Below, in pieces: positions 18,315 to 30,906 of a stretch of DNA of 64,000 bases. A program made the position numbers and the translations under genes. This stretch comes from Arthrobacter sp. Alg241-R88 (GTDB lineage Bacteria; Actinomycetota; Actinomycetes; Actinomycetales; Micrococcaceae): contig NZ_UNRG01000001.1 in the NCBI RefSeq assembly GCF_900537115.1, positions 559,121 to 623,120 on the forward strand, in the 5' to 3' direction. A model generated the notes under the pieces. The model was not told where the DNA came from. It was given only the letters and a program-made list of their open reading frames with translations, and searched no databases. Position 1 is the stretch's first letter. Every line of letters starts with the position of its first letter.

Positions 18315-19174
18315 GGCGCCTTGCCGCCCGCACTGGTGAGCAGCACTCCGGAAATGACCAGGACGCCGCCGATCACCTGCGGCACAGAGATGGGCTGGCC
18401 CAGGGCGACAGTGATGACGGCTGTGAACACGGCAATGAGGTTCAGGTAGTTGCCGGCGTTGGCCGCGGTGGTCCGTTTGAGGGCAAGGTTCCACAGCAGG
18501 TAGGAGCCCAACGAGGGAAACAGTGCAATGAACGCCAGGGACCAGCCCTCAGAGGGAGTCCTCGGCAGGCCGGCGCCGGCCACGAGGGCGAGCGGGCTCA
18601 GGACCACGGCCGCCATCGCCACCTGCACCGCTGTGGAGCTGATGGCGGGGATGCTCAGCCTGCGGGCGATGATCGTGTAAAGGCCCCAGACGGTGATGGC
18701 CCCAAGGATCAGCAGCTCGCCCTTGCTGATGGAAAATGTCAGCAGGCGCTGCAGTTCGCCGCCGGTGAGCACCAGCAGGACGCCCAGCAGGCCCAGGCCG
18801 ATCCCCACCCAGCTCAGCGGGCGCGGCCTGTCCCGGAGCAGGACCACGGCCAGCACCATGATCAGTGCCGGGTTCGCGGCGGTCACCAGGGAGGCGTTTA
18901 GGGCAGACGTGTGCTGCAGGGCGCTGTAGAGCAACAGGGTGTAGCCGCTCATGCCCAGGGAACTCAGGAGCAGCAGGACCGGCCAGCGGCGCAGGACAGC
19001 GCGCCAGTCCGGCCGCTCAACGGCGTGGGCCAGCACCAGCAGCGGCACTGCGGCCAGCACCCATCGCCAGAACGTCAGCTGGAGTGGCTCCATGGTCTTC
19101 ATGGCAGCCTGGCCCACCACAAAATTTCCAGCCCAGAAAAGGTTGGCAAGGATCAGGTATACGGCAGCTCGCAC
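18239..19174 (-). CDS. EamA / DMT-family transporter
   Basis: 311 residues with about ten hydrophobic helices in two EamA repeats: YLILANLFWAGNFVVGQAAM opens the first and GELLILGAITVWGLYTIIAR the second; SLGSYLLWNLALKRT and NYLNLIAVFTAVITV are typical. These carriers export metabolites or amino acids. Start is GTG 19174, with TACATT 6 bases upstream, the leaderless pattern. The Ser/Pro/Arg-rich tail after residue 285 is encoded opposite the acidic tail of the convergent gene ending at 18314. Confidence 0.88.
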   Translation of the reverse strand: MRAAVYLILANLFWAGNFVVGQAAMKTMEPLQLTFWRWVLAAVPLLVLAHAVERPDWRAVLRRWPVLLLLSSLGMSGYTLLLYSALQHTSALNASLVTAANPALIMVLAVVLLRDRPRPLSWVGIGLGLLGVLLVLTGGELQRLLTFSISKGELLILGAITVWGLYTIIARRLSIPAISSTAVQVAMAAVVLSPLALVAGAGLPRTPSEGWSLAFIALFPSLGSYLLWNLALKRTTAANAGNYLNLIAVFTAVITVALGQPISVPQVIGGVLVISGVLLTSAGGKAPQRPRSSKSTSSPPSPSPAAEFRPR

Positions 19175-19215
19175 CGCTCAAATGTACATGCGGAGGGTTC
19201 GCAGATGACGAAACG

Positions 19216-19242
19216 CTGGCACTCGCCTTGACCGAGTGCTAA
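19216..19242. promoter_or_regulatory. CIRCE operator 1 of groES-groEL
   Basis: CTGGCACTC - 9 bases - GAGTGCTAA matches the HrcA-binding CIRCE consensus TTAGCACTC-N9-GAGTGCTAA with two mismatches in the left half. Its spacer contains the -35 box of the groES promoter. Confidence 0.85.
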
Positions 19243-19256
19243 CCCTTACATAGAGT
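19228..19256 (+). promoter_or_regulatory. groES-groEL promoter
   Basis: TTGACC (19228-19233), a 17-base spacer and TAGAGT (19251-19256) form a good vegetative-type promoter lying between and within two CIRCE operators, so HrcA binding would block it. The transcript would have a leader of about 135 bases. Confidence 0.75.
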
Positions 19257-19261
19257 CTTCA

Positions 19262-19288
19262 TTAGCACTCTCCCTAGGAGGGTGCTAA
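19262..19288. promoter_or_regulatory. CIRCE operator 2 of groES-groEL
   Basis: TTAGCACTC - 9 bases - GGGTGCTAA, one mismatch from the HrcA consensus. It lies at the expected transcription start. Confidence 0.92.
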
Positions 19289-19398
19289 CACATGAAGAGC
19301 TGCCAGCCAGGCTGCTGCCGGCACCGCGACGACGGTTTGCCAGCCAGGGCGGAAAGCTTTCCAGTCCACGAATTTGCTGACGAAAAGGAGAGGTCCGA

Positions 19399-19695
19399 GT
19401 GTCGGTCTCTATTAAGCCTCTTGAGGATCGTATTGTTGTCCGCCCGCTCGAAGCCGAGCAGACCACGGCTTCCGGCCTGGTTATCCCGGACTCCGCGCAG
19501 GAGAAGCCCCAGGAAGGCGAAGTTGTCGCAGTAGGCCCCGGCCGCTTTGACGACAACGGCAACCGCGTCCCGCTCGACGTTGCCGAGGGCGACGTTGTTA
19601 TCTACTCCAAGTACGGCGGAACCGAAGTCAAGCACAGCGGCACCGAGTACCTCGTACTGTCCGCCCGCGACGTCCTGGCGATCGTCGTAAAGTAA
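19399..19695 (+). CDS. groS: Co-chaperonin GroES
   Basis: 98 residues, normal length. GroES caps the GroEL cavity. [39 protein letters not shown] is the family N terminus and mobile loop. Start is GTG 19399 with AAGGAG 8 bases upstream, a strong ribosome site, in contrast to the many leaderless genes nearby. Two CIRCE operators control it, so it is heat-shock induced through HrcA. groEL follows after 77 bases. Confidence 0.97.
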   Translation: MSVSIKPLEDRIVVRPLEAEQTTASGLVIPDSAQEKPQEGEVVAVGPGRFDDNGNRVPLDVAEGDVVIYSKYGGTEVKHSGTEYLVLSARDVLAIVVK

Positions 19696-19760
19696 CTCCC
19701 CGGATCCCCGTGCCGCTGGTCATGCGTTCTGCTGGTCAGCTGCGCGGGGTTCTGTCTTGA

Positions 19761-21383
<1,623 letters not shown>

Positions 21384-21414
21384 GCTGCAGCCTCCGCAGC
21401 ACGTCTGCATACAC

Positions 21415-21451
21415 AAAGAACCGGTCCAGCGTCCAGCTGGGCCGGTTCTTT
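21415..21451 (+). terminator. Terminator after groEL
   Basis: A 16-base stem AAAGAACCGGTCCAGC / 21436-21451 with one G-T pair and a 5-base loop, ending in TTCTTT. Confidence 0.85.
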
Positions 21452-21585
21452 GGTGCCGTCGGACGCTCCATTACGTCCTGCAGCAAATTGGGCAACCCGC
21501 CATCACCTTTGGGTGAACCGAAGGCGCCGAAAGCATAGGCCTGCGGGAGCACCGCCGTCGGACTTCATTAGTTAGTGATTGAGCG

Positions 21586-21618
21586 ATGAGCCAAAAGCGG
21601 CAGGAGCTGATGGCTCAT
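21586..21618. terminator. Hairpin between groEL and RibD-like genes
   Basis: Arms ATGAGCCAAAAGC (21586-21598) and GCTGATGGCTCAT (21606-21618) pair with two mismatches and a 7-base loop, followed by TTTTG. It lies 27 bases past the end of the minus-strand reductase pair, so it may act for both strands. The rest of 21452-21644 shows nothing else. Confidence 0.55.
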
Positions 21619-21644
21619 TTTGTCCTACAACCCTCGGCAGGCGC

Positions 21645-22244
21645 CTACTTCTTTACGGCGTAACGGACGTGTGTGGCGAGCGTTGAACTGACAGTTTTGA
21701 TGATTTCAAGGTCGATGTCGCAATCGAAGCCGTCGAACAGGCGCTTGCCGGCGCCAAGGATCACCGGAGCCGTGGACAGGACCAGTTCGTCCACCCGTCC
21801 TGCGGCCAGCGCCTGCCGGATCACGTCCGCGCCGCCGCCGATCGACACGTCCTTGCCTCCGGCCTCCGCAATAGCCCGCGCCAGGGCTTCCTCGAGCCCG
21901 GACACAAACGTGAACCCGGACGCAGCAGCGGGCTGGTCCTGGGTGCGGTGGGTCAGCACGAAAAGCGGTCCGGGGAACGGGTTGGTCCCTCCCCAGGCTC
22001 CGGCAGCGTCATACATGCCCCGGCCAACGATGCCGGCACCCAAGCCGGCTTCCAGCTCCTCGTAGAAGTCCTTGTCGGGGCCGTGCATCGCGAAGTTGTG
22101 TCCGCCGTCGTAGGTCCAGGGGCCGCCCATCACCCAGTAGTGCAGGCGTTCGCCGCCCTTGCCCAGGCCGTACCTGGGACCGTCGTCGGGGCCGGTGATG
22201 TAGCCGTCTACCGACGTGCTGATGGCTGCGATGATCTTGGCCAT
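21645..22244 (-). CDS. RibD C-terminal / dihydrofolate reductase-family protein, copy 1
   Basis: 199 residues. The N terminus MAKIIAAISTSVDGYITGPDD and the C-terminal SIGGGADVIRQALAAGRVDELVLSTAPVILGAGKRLFD fit the NADPH-binding RibD_C/DHFR-like fold of small stand-alone reductases. The substrate is unknown; it is not the housekeeping folate reductase. The ATG overlaps the stop of the upstream paralogue (TAATG at 22242-22246), so the two are translationally coupled. Confidence 0.85.
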   Translation of the reverse strand: MAKIIAAISTSVDGYITGPDDGPRYGLGKGGERLHYWVMGGPWTYDGGHNFAMHGPDKDFYEELEAGLGAGIVGRGMYDAAGAWGGTNPFPGPLFVLTHRTQDQPAAASGFTFVSGLEEALARAIAEAGGKDVSIGGGADVIRQALAAGRVDELVLSTAPVILGAGKRLFDGFDCDIDLEIIKTVSSTLATHVRYAVKK

Positions 22245-22855
22245 TACGTTCCCTGGGTGGCGGGCATGTCCTGCGTCTCAACCTTGCCCGCGCGCTCGTA
22301 CACCAGCGACACTGCCCCTTTCGGGAAGCTGCGGGCCGGCTCGGCGAGGCGGAAGGATGCGGGGATGGTCCCGGCGTCGAAGAGGCGCTTGCCCTGCCCG
22401 AGCGTGACGGGGTAAAGCCAGAGGTGGAGGCGGTCCAGTACATCTGCCGCGAGCAGCGAACGGATGAGGACGCCGCTGCCGAACATGTGCACCTGGTTGT
22501 ACTCCTCACGGAGCCGGCCAGCGGCGGTGGCGTCCGGCAGGACTGTCGTGCCCGCCCAGGCCGGAGCGGTCAGGGTGCTGGAAACAACGAACTTCGGCAC
22601 CCGGTTGAGCGTCCCGCCGATGTCGCCGGACTGGTGGGGCCAGTAGCTGGCGAAGATGTCGTAGGTCTTCCGGCCGAGAAGCAGGGCATCGATGAGGCTG
22701 ATCTCGGCCTCGATGGCAGCCTCAGCCTCGTCGTCGGATACGGGCATCTGCCAGCCGCCCAGGTCAAAGCCGTCCTCGGTGTCCTCTTCGCGGCCGCCCG
22801 GTCCCTGGTAGACGCCGTCGAGGGTCAGGAACAGGTTCGCGACGATGATTCCCAT
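22244..22855 (-). CDS. RibD C-terminal / dihydrofolate reductase-family protein, copy 2
   Basis: 203 residues. GIIVANLFLTLDGVYQGPGG and DALLLGRKTYDIFASYWP at the N-terminal side, VHMFGSGVLIRSLLAADVLDRLHLWLYPVTLGQGKRLFDAG near the end: same family as the next gene. ATG 22855 is preferred to the upstream frame start at 22894. This is the first gene of a tandem pair joined by a 1-base overlap. It diverges from the DNA ligase gene 86 bases away. The two products may form a heterodimer (inference). Confidence 0.84.
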   Translation of the reverse strand: MGIIVANLFLTLDGVYQGPGGREEDTEDGFDLGGWQMPVSDDEAEAAIEAEISLIDALLLGRKTYDIFASYWPHQSGDIGGTLNRVPKFVVSSTLTAPAWAGTTVLPDATAAGRLREEYNQVHMFGSGVLIRSLLAADVLDRLHLWLYPVTLGQGKRLFDAGTIPASFRLAEPARSFPKGAVSLVYERAGKVETQDMPATQGT

Positions 22856-22941
22856 GCGTCCAGTCTGGAACTGCCCTCCGGAGCTGTCCAGCATCGCCCG
22901 GCATCCCCGCCCGGCATCGGCCGGCGTGGCACACTGGTGCC

Positions 22942-24465
22942 ATGCTGCTCGATGAGCTTGTGAGAACTACGGATGCCGTGGCGTCCACGCGCTCCCGGCT
23001 CGCCAAGGTCGATGCACTCGCAGCTCTGCTGCGCAGGCTCGAGCCCGCTGACATTGCCACGGCGGTCGGCCTGTTGACCGCCAGGCCGCGGCAGGGCCGG
23101 GTAGGGGTCGGTTGGCGCGGCATGTCAGCGGCCATGGGGGAACCGGCCGCTGAACCGAGCCTGACCATCGCCGACCTCGACGCTGCACTGGACCGGCTGC
23201 TCGTCACCTCAGGCGCTGGATCTGCCGCCGAGCGCGCCGCGACCCTCCGGACGCTGACAGCGGCCGCCACCGAGCGCGAGCAGGCCTTCATCGCCGGCGT
23301 GCTGCTCGGCGAACTGCGGACCGGTGCACTCGAGGGCGTCCTCACCGATGCTGTCGCCCGCGCCGCCGACCGGCCTGTCGACGCCGTACGCCGCGCGGCC
23401 ATGCTCTCCGGTGATCTCGGCGAAACCGCACTGCTGGCTATGACGGGCACGGCGGCCCAGCTCGAACAGGTAGGGCTCGTCGTCGGCCGCCCCGTGCAAC
23501 CCATGCTCGCCTCAACCGCGGCCAGCGCCGGTGCCGCGCTGGAAGTCACGGGGGAGGCATCGGTGGAATACAAGCTCGACGGCGCGCGCATCCAGGTGCA
23601 TCGGCTCGGCGATGATGTGCGGATCTTTACACGAACCCTGGCCGAGGTAACCCACCGGCTGCCCGAGGTGGTCGAGGTGGTGCGCCGCCTGCCCGTGCGC
23701 GATGTGATCCTCGACGGCGAGACCCTGGCCCTCAACGAGGACGGCGGCCCGCGGCCGTTCCAGGAGACCATGTCCCGGTTCGGGGCGGACGCCGCGCGCG
23801 ACACCCTGCTGCATCCGTGGTTCTTTGACGTGCTGCACGTCGACGGGCGGGACCTGCTCGACGAGCCCCTGATGACCCGCATCGAAGTGCTCGAGCGCAT
23901 CGCTCCCGGCTATCGGATTCCTGGGGAGATCACGGCGGATGCGGCCGTAGCCGAAGTAGTGGCCCGGGATGCGCTGGCCGCAGGCCATGAGGGCGTGGTG
24001 GTGAAGGCCGTTGGGTCGGCCTACGCGGCGGGCCGTCGGGGTTCCAACTGGGTCAAGGTGAAGCCGGTGCTCACCTACGACCTGGTGGTGCTCGCGTGCG
24101 AGTGGGGGTCAGGACGGCGCACCGGGCTGCTGTCGAACCTGCACCTGGGAGCCCTCGACCCCACCGGCGAGTTCGGCGAACCCGGGGGTTACGTCATGGT
24201 TGGCAAAACCTTCAAGGGCCTCACCGACGCCCTGCTGCAATGGCAGACCGGGCGCTTCCAGGAGCTGGAGGTGCGGCGAACGGCGGGCACCGTCTGGGTG
24301 GAGCCCGTCACCGTGGTGGAGATCGCGATCGACGGCGTGCAGCAATCCTCCCGCTATCCCGGCGGAATCGCCCTGCGGTTCGCACGCGTGAAGCGCTACC
24401 GCGACGACAAGACGGCGGCCGAAGCCGATACCATCCAGACCTTGCGGGCACTGCTGCGTTCGTAG
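22942..24465 (+). CDS. lig: ATP-dependent DNA ligase
   Basis: 507 residues. The nucleotidyltransferase motif I EYKLDGARIQVH holds the adenylated Lys (K211). Also visible are the N-terminal ligase domain (1-180), FTRTLAEVTHRLPEV (motif III region), ILDGETLALNEDG, GHEGVVVKAVGSAY (motif IV) and WVKVKPV (motif V), then the OB-fold C-terminal domain. It resembles actinobacterial LigB and lacks the polymerase and nuclease domains of LigD, so a role in repair secondary to the NAD-dependent LigA is likely. Start ATG 22942 has CACACT 6 bases upstream, a weak leaderless-type box. Confidence 0.92.
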   Translation: MLLDELVRTTDAVASTRSRLAKVDALAALLRRLEPADIATAVGLLTARPRQGRVGVGWRGMSAAMGEPAAEPSLTIADLDAALDRLLVTSGAGSAAERAATLRTLTAAATEREQAFIAGVLLGELRTGALEGVLTDAVARAADRPVDAVRRAAMLSGDLGETALLAMTGTAAQLEQVGLVVGRPVQPMLASTAASAGAALEVTGEASVEYKLDGARIQVHRLGDDVRIFTRTLAEVTHRLPEVVEVVRRLPVRDVILDGETLALNEDGGPRPFQETMSRFGADAARDTLLHPWFFDVLHVDGRDLLDEPLMTRIEVLERIAPGYRIPGEITADAAVAEVVARDALAAGHEGVVVKAVGSAYAAGRRGSNWVKVKPVLTYDLVVLACEWGSGRRTGLLSNLHLGALDPTGEFGEPGGYVMVGKTFKGLTDALLQWQTGRFQELEVRRTAGTVWVEPVTVVEIAIDGVQQSSRYPGGIALRFARVKRYRDDKTAAEADTIQTLRALLRS

Positions 24466-24626
24466 CGGGACAAGGAGCCCCCCGGGCACGCCAACGACGC
24501 CGGAGTTACGGCCAGGGTTGGGTCCGCGAGGTGGCTGCGACGTCATCTGGTCCGCGTTACCTGGCCGGGAAAATACCCCAATTGGGTAGAATTGATGTTT
24601 TGCCTATGCGCCTGTGAGGTCTTTTT

Positions 24627-26705
24627 GTGTCAGTAGCGAGAACAGCGGTTGCAGCCGGACCGCCTTCCGGAGCCGATGCCAAGAGCCGGAAACCAACGTT
24701 CCGGCCAGAGGTCCAGGGGCTCCGGGCCCTCGCCGTCCTGATGGTGGTTGCGTACCACGTCTGGCTGGGCCGGGTGTCCGGCGGGGTGGACATATTCCTG
24801 CTGATTTCGGCCTTCCTGCTCACGCTTTCCTTTGTCCGGAAAGCCGAATCAGGGCGTCCCTTCGGGCTCCTGGGACACTGGCTGCACCTGTTCAAAAGGC
24901 TGCTGCCGGCCGCCGTTGTGGTCATCCTCGGTGTCCTCGCGGGGACGTGGCTGATCCTGCCGCAGAGCCGCTGGCCACAGGTGCTGGACCAGGCCTGGGC
25001 GTCGCTGCTGTACAACCAGAACTGGCTGCTCGCTGATACCGCTGTGGACTACTACGCCCAGGACCATGCCGGCGCCAGCCCGCTCCAGCACTTCTGGTCA
25101 CTGTCCATCCAGGGCCAGGTGTTCATCCTGTGGCCGCTGATCTTCGCCGGCACCGCGGCGCTGCTGGCGCTGGTGCGCCGCGTCCCGGCACTTAACAAGG
25201 TGAACTACCGGGGGCTGCTGGCGCTGGTCTTCGGCGCGGTCTTCGCCTTTTCGCTGGCCTACTCCGTAGAGCAGACCGCCACCAACCAGGCGTACGCCTA
25301 CTTCGATACCAGGGCCCGGCTCTGGGAGTTCGCTCTGGGGTCACTCCTGGCACTTGCGCTGCCCTACCTCAAGCCTTCCCGGGCCCTGCGCGTGGTCCTG
25401 GGCTGGGCGGGGCTGGCAGCCATGGTCTCCTGCGGCCTGCTGCTGACGGTGGACCGGTCCTTCCCCGGGTATGTCGCGCTGTGGCCAACCCTGGCAGCGG
25501 CTGCGATTATCGTGGCGGGACAATCCGGCAGCCGCTACGGTGTGGACACGTTCCTCGGCAGCAAGCCCCTGGTGGCGCTGGGGGATAACTCCTATGCACT
25601 GTACTTGTGGCACTGGCCCGTCCTGGTTCTTGCGCTCGCCGCCACCGGCGTGGACGCACCCAATCTTGCCCAGGGACTGGGGATCGTGGGCGCATCGGTC
25701 GTCCTCGCTGTCCTGACCACCCGCTTCGTTGAAAAGCCGCTCCGCGAGTGGCACTGGCCCAAACTCCGGGCCTGGCGCACCGCCGTCGTCATTGTTGCCT
25801 GTGGGGCCGTCCTCGCCGGTCCCGTGGCCGTCTGGCAGACTACGCTCACCGCAGAGGAAAGCGCGACGGCGGCCCAGCCGCGGGAGCTCACGCCCGGGGC
25901 GGCAGCCTTGAACCCGGAACACGCCCCGCTGCCCGATCCTGACGCCAAGATCATTCCGGGGCCGGCCGCGCTGGACAACGACTGGGCCGGCATCCAAGCC
26001 CCCTGCACCGGAGCCAATGCCACCAGTGACCCCGTCCTCGAAGGATGCCGGCAGGAGGTCCCGGAAGGGGAGGTCACCAAACGCATTGTGGTCCTTGGCG
26101 ACTCCCACTCTCAGCAGTACTTGGGTGCGCTGGCACCGATTGCGGCTGCGCGGGGCTGGGAACTGGTGACGCTGCTGATGCCGGCGTGCCGCTTTGGAGC
26201 CGAGTCGGTGGAAAGGAACGCGGAATGCAACGCCTACAACCAGGCCAGCGCCGCCTACGTCCTGGAACACAAGCCCGACGCAGTGTTCACCGTGGCATCA
26301 CTGACCCATGAGGAAACCCCGTTCGAAACCGAAGTCCCGGGTTACCTGGAGGGCATCCGGCCGTTTGCTGACGCCGGGATCGAGATCATCGGCATCCGGG
26401 ACAACCCCCGCTTTACGTTCAACATGCCCGAGTGCATCCAGCGCAACGGCCCGGACGCCCCGGAATGCAGCGTGTCACTGGAAGAATCCCTGGTGGACCC
26501 ATCTCCGCTCGAAAACTACTCGGGCCAGGTGGAGGGGCTGCACCTGATGGATCTGAGCGACTTCATCTGCGAGCGCGGCATCTGCCCGGGCGTGGTGGGA
26601 AATGTCTACGTTTACAAGGACGACAACCACCTCACCCGGACCTATGTGGAAACCATGATCCCCATGTTCGAACAGCGGCTCCTGGCCGCGACCGGCTGGA
26701 GCTGA
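24627..26705 (+). CDS. Membrane O-acyltransferase with SGNH domain (OafA type)
   Basis: 692 residues. Residues 24-400 form an acyltransferase-3 membrane domain starting RPEVQGLRALAVLMVVAYHVW with the key His, and about ten helices including NSYALYLWHWPVLVLAL and RFVEKPLREW. After about residue 480 an extracytoplasmic SGNH hydrolase-like domain starts with IVVLGDSHSQQY and ends with DDNHLTRTY (catalytic Asp-His pair). Such proteins O-acetylate cell-wall or surface polysaccharides. Start is GTG 24627; no strong ribosome site is seen. The 161-base upstream gap contains CCCAATTGGG followed by TAGAAT (24587-24592), a possible -10 box. Confidence 0.9.
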   Translation: MSVARTAVAAGPPSGADAKSRKPTFRPEVQGLRALAVLMVVAYHVWLGRVSGGVDIFLLISAFLLTLSFVRKAESGRPFGLLGHWLHLFKRLLPAAVVVILGVLAGTWLILPQSRWPQVLDQAWASLLYNQNWLLADTAVDYYAQDHAGASPLQHFWSLSIQGQVFILWPLIFAGTAALLALVRRVPALNKVNYRGLLALVFGAVFAFSLAYSVEQTATNQAYAYFDTRARLWEFALGSLLALALPYLKPSRALRVVLGWAGLAAMVSCGLLLTVDRSFPGYVALWPTLAAAAIIVAGQSGSRYGVDTFLGSKPLVALGDNSYALYLWHWPVLVLALAATGVDAPNLAQGLGIVGASVVLAVLTTRFVEKPLREWHWPKLRAWRTAVVIVACGAVLAGPVAVWQTTLTAEESATAAQPRELTPGAAALNPEHAPLPDPDAKIIPGPAALDNDWAGIQAPCTGANATSDPVLEGCRQEVPEGEVTKRIVVLGDSHSQQYLGALAPIAAARGWELVTLLMPACRFGAESVERNAECNAYNQASAAYVLEHKPDAVFTVASLTHEETPFETEVPGYLEGIRPFADAGIEIIGIRDNPRFTFNMPECIQRNGPDAPECSVSLEESLVDPSPLENYSGQVEGLHLMDLSDFICERGICPGVVGNVYVYKDDNHLTRTYVETMIPMFEQRLLAATGWS

Positions 26706-28433
<1,728 letters not shown>

Positions 28434-28450
28434 CACCGGTCCACACCACA

Positions 28451-28490
28451 GCCGGCAGGCCATGGAGTTCGCACTCCATGGCCTGCCGGC
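28451..28490 (+). terminator. Terminator after guaB
   Basis: A perfect 18-base stem GCCGGCAGGCCATGGAGT / 28473-28490 with a TCGC loop. No U-run follows, as is common in high-GC actinobacteria. Confidence 0.88.
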
Positions 28491-28517
28491 GTCTGTGCCC
28501 GGTACTAGGCTGAATCT

Positions 28518-30377
28518 ATGCCCGCACGAAGCCACCCGGTTGAACTGAGCCCTAAAAGGGAACCCCAGCGCCGCCTGGCCCTCCGGCCCTACGCACGCGC
28601 TGTAGCCCAGGTCCTGCGGGTCAGCTTCCGCGCCTCCCCGGGTGCAGTGGTCATGAAGGTGCTCGGCTCGCTGATCTCGGCCGTGCTGCCCCTGGTCACC
28701 ACCTACTTTGCTGCGCTCACCACCACCGCGCTGGCTGCCGCGTACTCCGGTGATGCCGCAGCCGGCCAGCTCGCGATCGTTTACGTTATCGTCACCGCCG
28801 CCCTGGGTCTGTTCTGGGGTGCGTTCACCAGCGTGGACCGCTACATCCAGCAGCTGATGAGCTTCAAGGTGGGGGCCATCGTGGGCGACCAGATGTACGA
28901 GCGGTTCCTTGCCCTCGAATTCTGGCGCTACGACGACAAAGAAACCGTTGACCTGTACGACCGTGCCAAGCGGTTCTCCGACTCCTACGCCCGGGTGTTG
29001 GACAGGATCGCGGCGATCTTCACCCAGCTCGTCTCGGTCATCCTGGCCGTCGGAGCACTGCTCCTTGTCAGCTGGTGGATCGCCGTGATTGTCCTGGTGG
29101 CCATCGTCCCCAGCGTCTACCTGCAGTTCAAGCTGTCCCGGGAGCAGATAGCGCACTGGAACACGCAGGTGGATTCCCGGCGGCAGCGGCGGATGATCGA
29201 ACAAAACCTCCTCCGGCCGCAGCACATTGCCGAGATGCGCCTCTACGGAATTGTGGGCTTCCTGATGGACCTCCGCTCCCGCCTCCGCGACGCTGACGAG
29301 CGCCGCCGTCTTGATTTCCAGCGCCGGTACATCCCCAAGCAGCTCGCCGCCGATGCCCTGCAATACGGCGCCGAGGTGGTCTCGCTGATCTGGGTGGTGG
29401 GGCAGATCATCGCCCGCGCGCAGCCCGTCGGCCAGTTCCTCTATGTGCAGCAGATCGTCAGCCGGGCACTGTCCACGGCCAACAACCTGGTGTCCTCCCT
29501 CAGCTCCATCGACGAGGACCTGGCGAACCTCAAGGACTACGAACTGTTTATGGCCCTGCCGGTGCATTCCGAGCACGCGCCCCCGCTGCTCGAGCCGCCG
29601 AAAACCGTGGAACTGAAGGACATCCGCTTCACCTACACGGGCAGCGACATCGAGGTGATCCGGGGGATCAACCTGACCATCAGCGAAGGCCAGCACATCG
29701 CCATCGTGGGGGAGAACGGCGCTGGGAAGTCCACGCTGATCCGGATCCTGGCCGGACTCTACCGCCCGGATTCCGGCCAGGTAATGCTCGACGGCGTTGA
29801 CCTCGCCGCCGTCGACGTCACCTCCTGGCACAGGCACCTCGCGGTGCTGAGCCAGGAGTTCCTCAAGTACGAGTTCGCCACTGCCGCCGAAAATATCTAC
29901 TTCGGTGATGTTGACTCACCCCGGGACGACGCCCGCATCCGCGTGGCAGCAGCAGATGCGGAGGCGCTGGACTTCATCAACAAGCTGCCCAACGGCCTGG
30001 AAAACCACGTCAGCAACTGGATGGAGGATCCCCGGGGCCGCAAAGGCAGCGGACTCTCCGGCGGCCAATGGCAGCGGCTGGCAATGGCCCGCAACTTCTA
30101 CCGGGACGCCTCGTTCATGGTGATGGACGAACCGACGTCGGCCATTGATGCCCTCGCCGAGCACCGCATCTTCACCCGTCTCTTCGCAGACCGCAGCAGC
30201 ACCATCATCGCCATCAGCCACCGCCTGGCAACCATCGAAAAGGCGGACATCGTGTACATGCTGGAAGACGGGCAGATCGTGGAGCAGGGGACCCACAAGG
30301 AGCTTGTGGCGCTGCGCGGCCGCTACTTCAGGATGTTCGAATCCCAGCTCACTGTAGAGGAAGCCGAAGGAGTTTGA
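28518..30377 (+). CDS. ABC exporter, fused membrane and ATPase domains
   Basis: 619 residues. An N-terminal six-helix exporter domain (about 30-340) is followed by the nucleotide-binding domain: Walker A VGENGAGKST (about 397), LSGGQWQRLAMARNFY (signature, about 512), Walker B FMVMDEPTSAIDA and the switch His in ISHRLAT. It works as a dimer to export a lipid, peptide or drug; the substrate is not evident. TAGGCT (28506-28511) is 6 bases before ATG 28518, a leaderless start. Convergent with the WXG100 operon, 16 bases apart. Confidence 0.92.
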   Translation: MPARSHPVELSPKREPQRRLALRPYARAVAQVLRVSFRASPGAVVMKVLGSLISAVLPLVTTYFAALTTTALAAAYSGDAAAGQLAIVYVIVTAALGLFWGAFTSVDRYIQQLMSFKVGAIVGDQMYERFLALEFWRYDDKETVDLYDRAKRFSDSYARVLDRIAAIFTQLVSVILAVGALLLVSWWIAVIVLVAIVPSVYLQFKLSREQIAHWNTQVDSRRQRRMIEQNLLRPQHIAEMRLYGIVGFLMDLRSRLRDADERRRLDFQRRYIPKQLAADALQYGAEVVSLIWVVGQIIARAQPVGQFLYVQQIVSRALSTANNLVSSLSSIDEDLANLKDYELFMALPVHSEHAPPLLEPPKTVELKDIRFTYTGSDIEVIRGINLTISEGQHIAIVGENGAGKSTLIRILAGLYRPDSGQVMLDGVDLAAVDVTSWHRHLAVLSQEFLKYEFATAAENIYFGDVDSPRDDARIRVAAADAEALDFINKLPNGLENHVSNWMEDPRGRKGSGLSGGQWQRLAMARNFYRDASFMVMDEPTSAIDALAEHRIFTRLFADRSSTIIAISHRLATIEKADIVYMLEDGQIVEQGTHKELVALRGRYFRMFESQLTVEEAEGV

Positions 30378-30393
30378 GCTTGGAGGACCAGGC

Positions 30394-30906
30394 CTACCGG
30401 CGTTCCAGCCAGTTTGTGTAAAGCCGGTCCCGGTGTTGGTGCAGGTGCCTCGAATAAAGCATCCCGGCTGCTACAGGCAACGGAAAGGCAGCCAGGAACG
30501 CCAGGACCGGGAGGACGTCAGGGGCAGTTCCCCGCGGCGTTGTGACCATGAGGGCTGCCACGATCAACAGCATGGCCGCCACCATGCCCACCGCCGTCCA
30601 TGGAACTATCCTGATGTACTGCTCAGCGCGGTTCAGGTCACCAGCCGGGCGCGGATCACTTCGCGTGAAGCGCGGGCCCATGGCCATCAGCCAGCCCGCT
30701 CCTGAAATCCCCAGTCCCAGGCCTGCCAGCACAAGGCCGTTCTCCGGGTTCTGACCGGTGGCAGCCAGGACAGTTGCCTGGGCCGCACCAGGGACAGCGA
30801 ATACCATGCCCATCCACCAGAACCAGAAGACACGCGCCCGCCGATGGGCGTAGCCCAAGGCGAGCTCCGGGAAAGGATCGGTGCGGGGTGGAGTGAGATC
30901 CATCAT
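30394..30906 (-). CDS. Four-helix membrane protein, last gene of the WXG100 operon
   Basis: 170 residues with no recognised family. Four hydrophobic segments: about 27-48, 58-76, 100-121 and 128-148, with short charged tails (start MMDLTPPRTDPFPELALGYAHRRAR). ATG 30906 overlaps the stop of the preceding gene (ATGA), so translation is coupled and the start is fixed. Position after a WXG100 protein suggests an immunity or membrane-partner role, as small membrane proteins play for some type VII effectors, but that is inference. Confidence 0.7.
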   Translation of the reverse strand: MMDLTPPRTDPFPELALGYAHRRARVFWFWWMGMVFAVPGAAQATVLAATGQNPENGLVLAGLGLGISGAGWLMAMGPRFTRSDPRPAGDLNRAEQYIRIVPWTAVGMVAAMLLIVAALMVTTPRGTAPDVLPVLAFLAAFPLPVAAGMLYSRHLHQHRDRLYTNWLERR

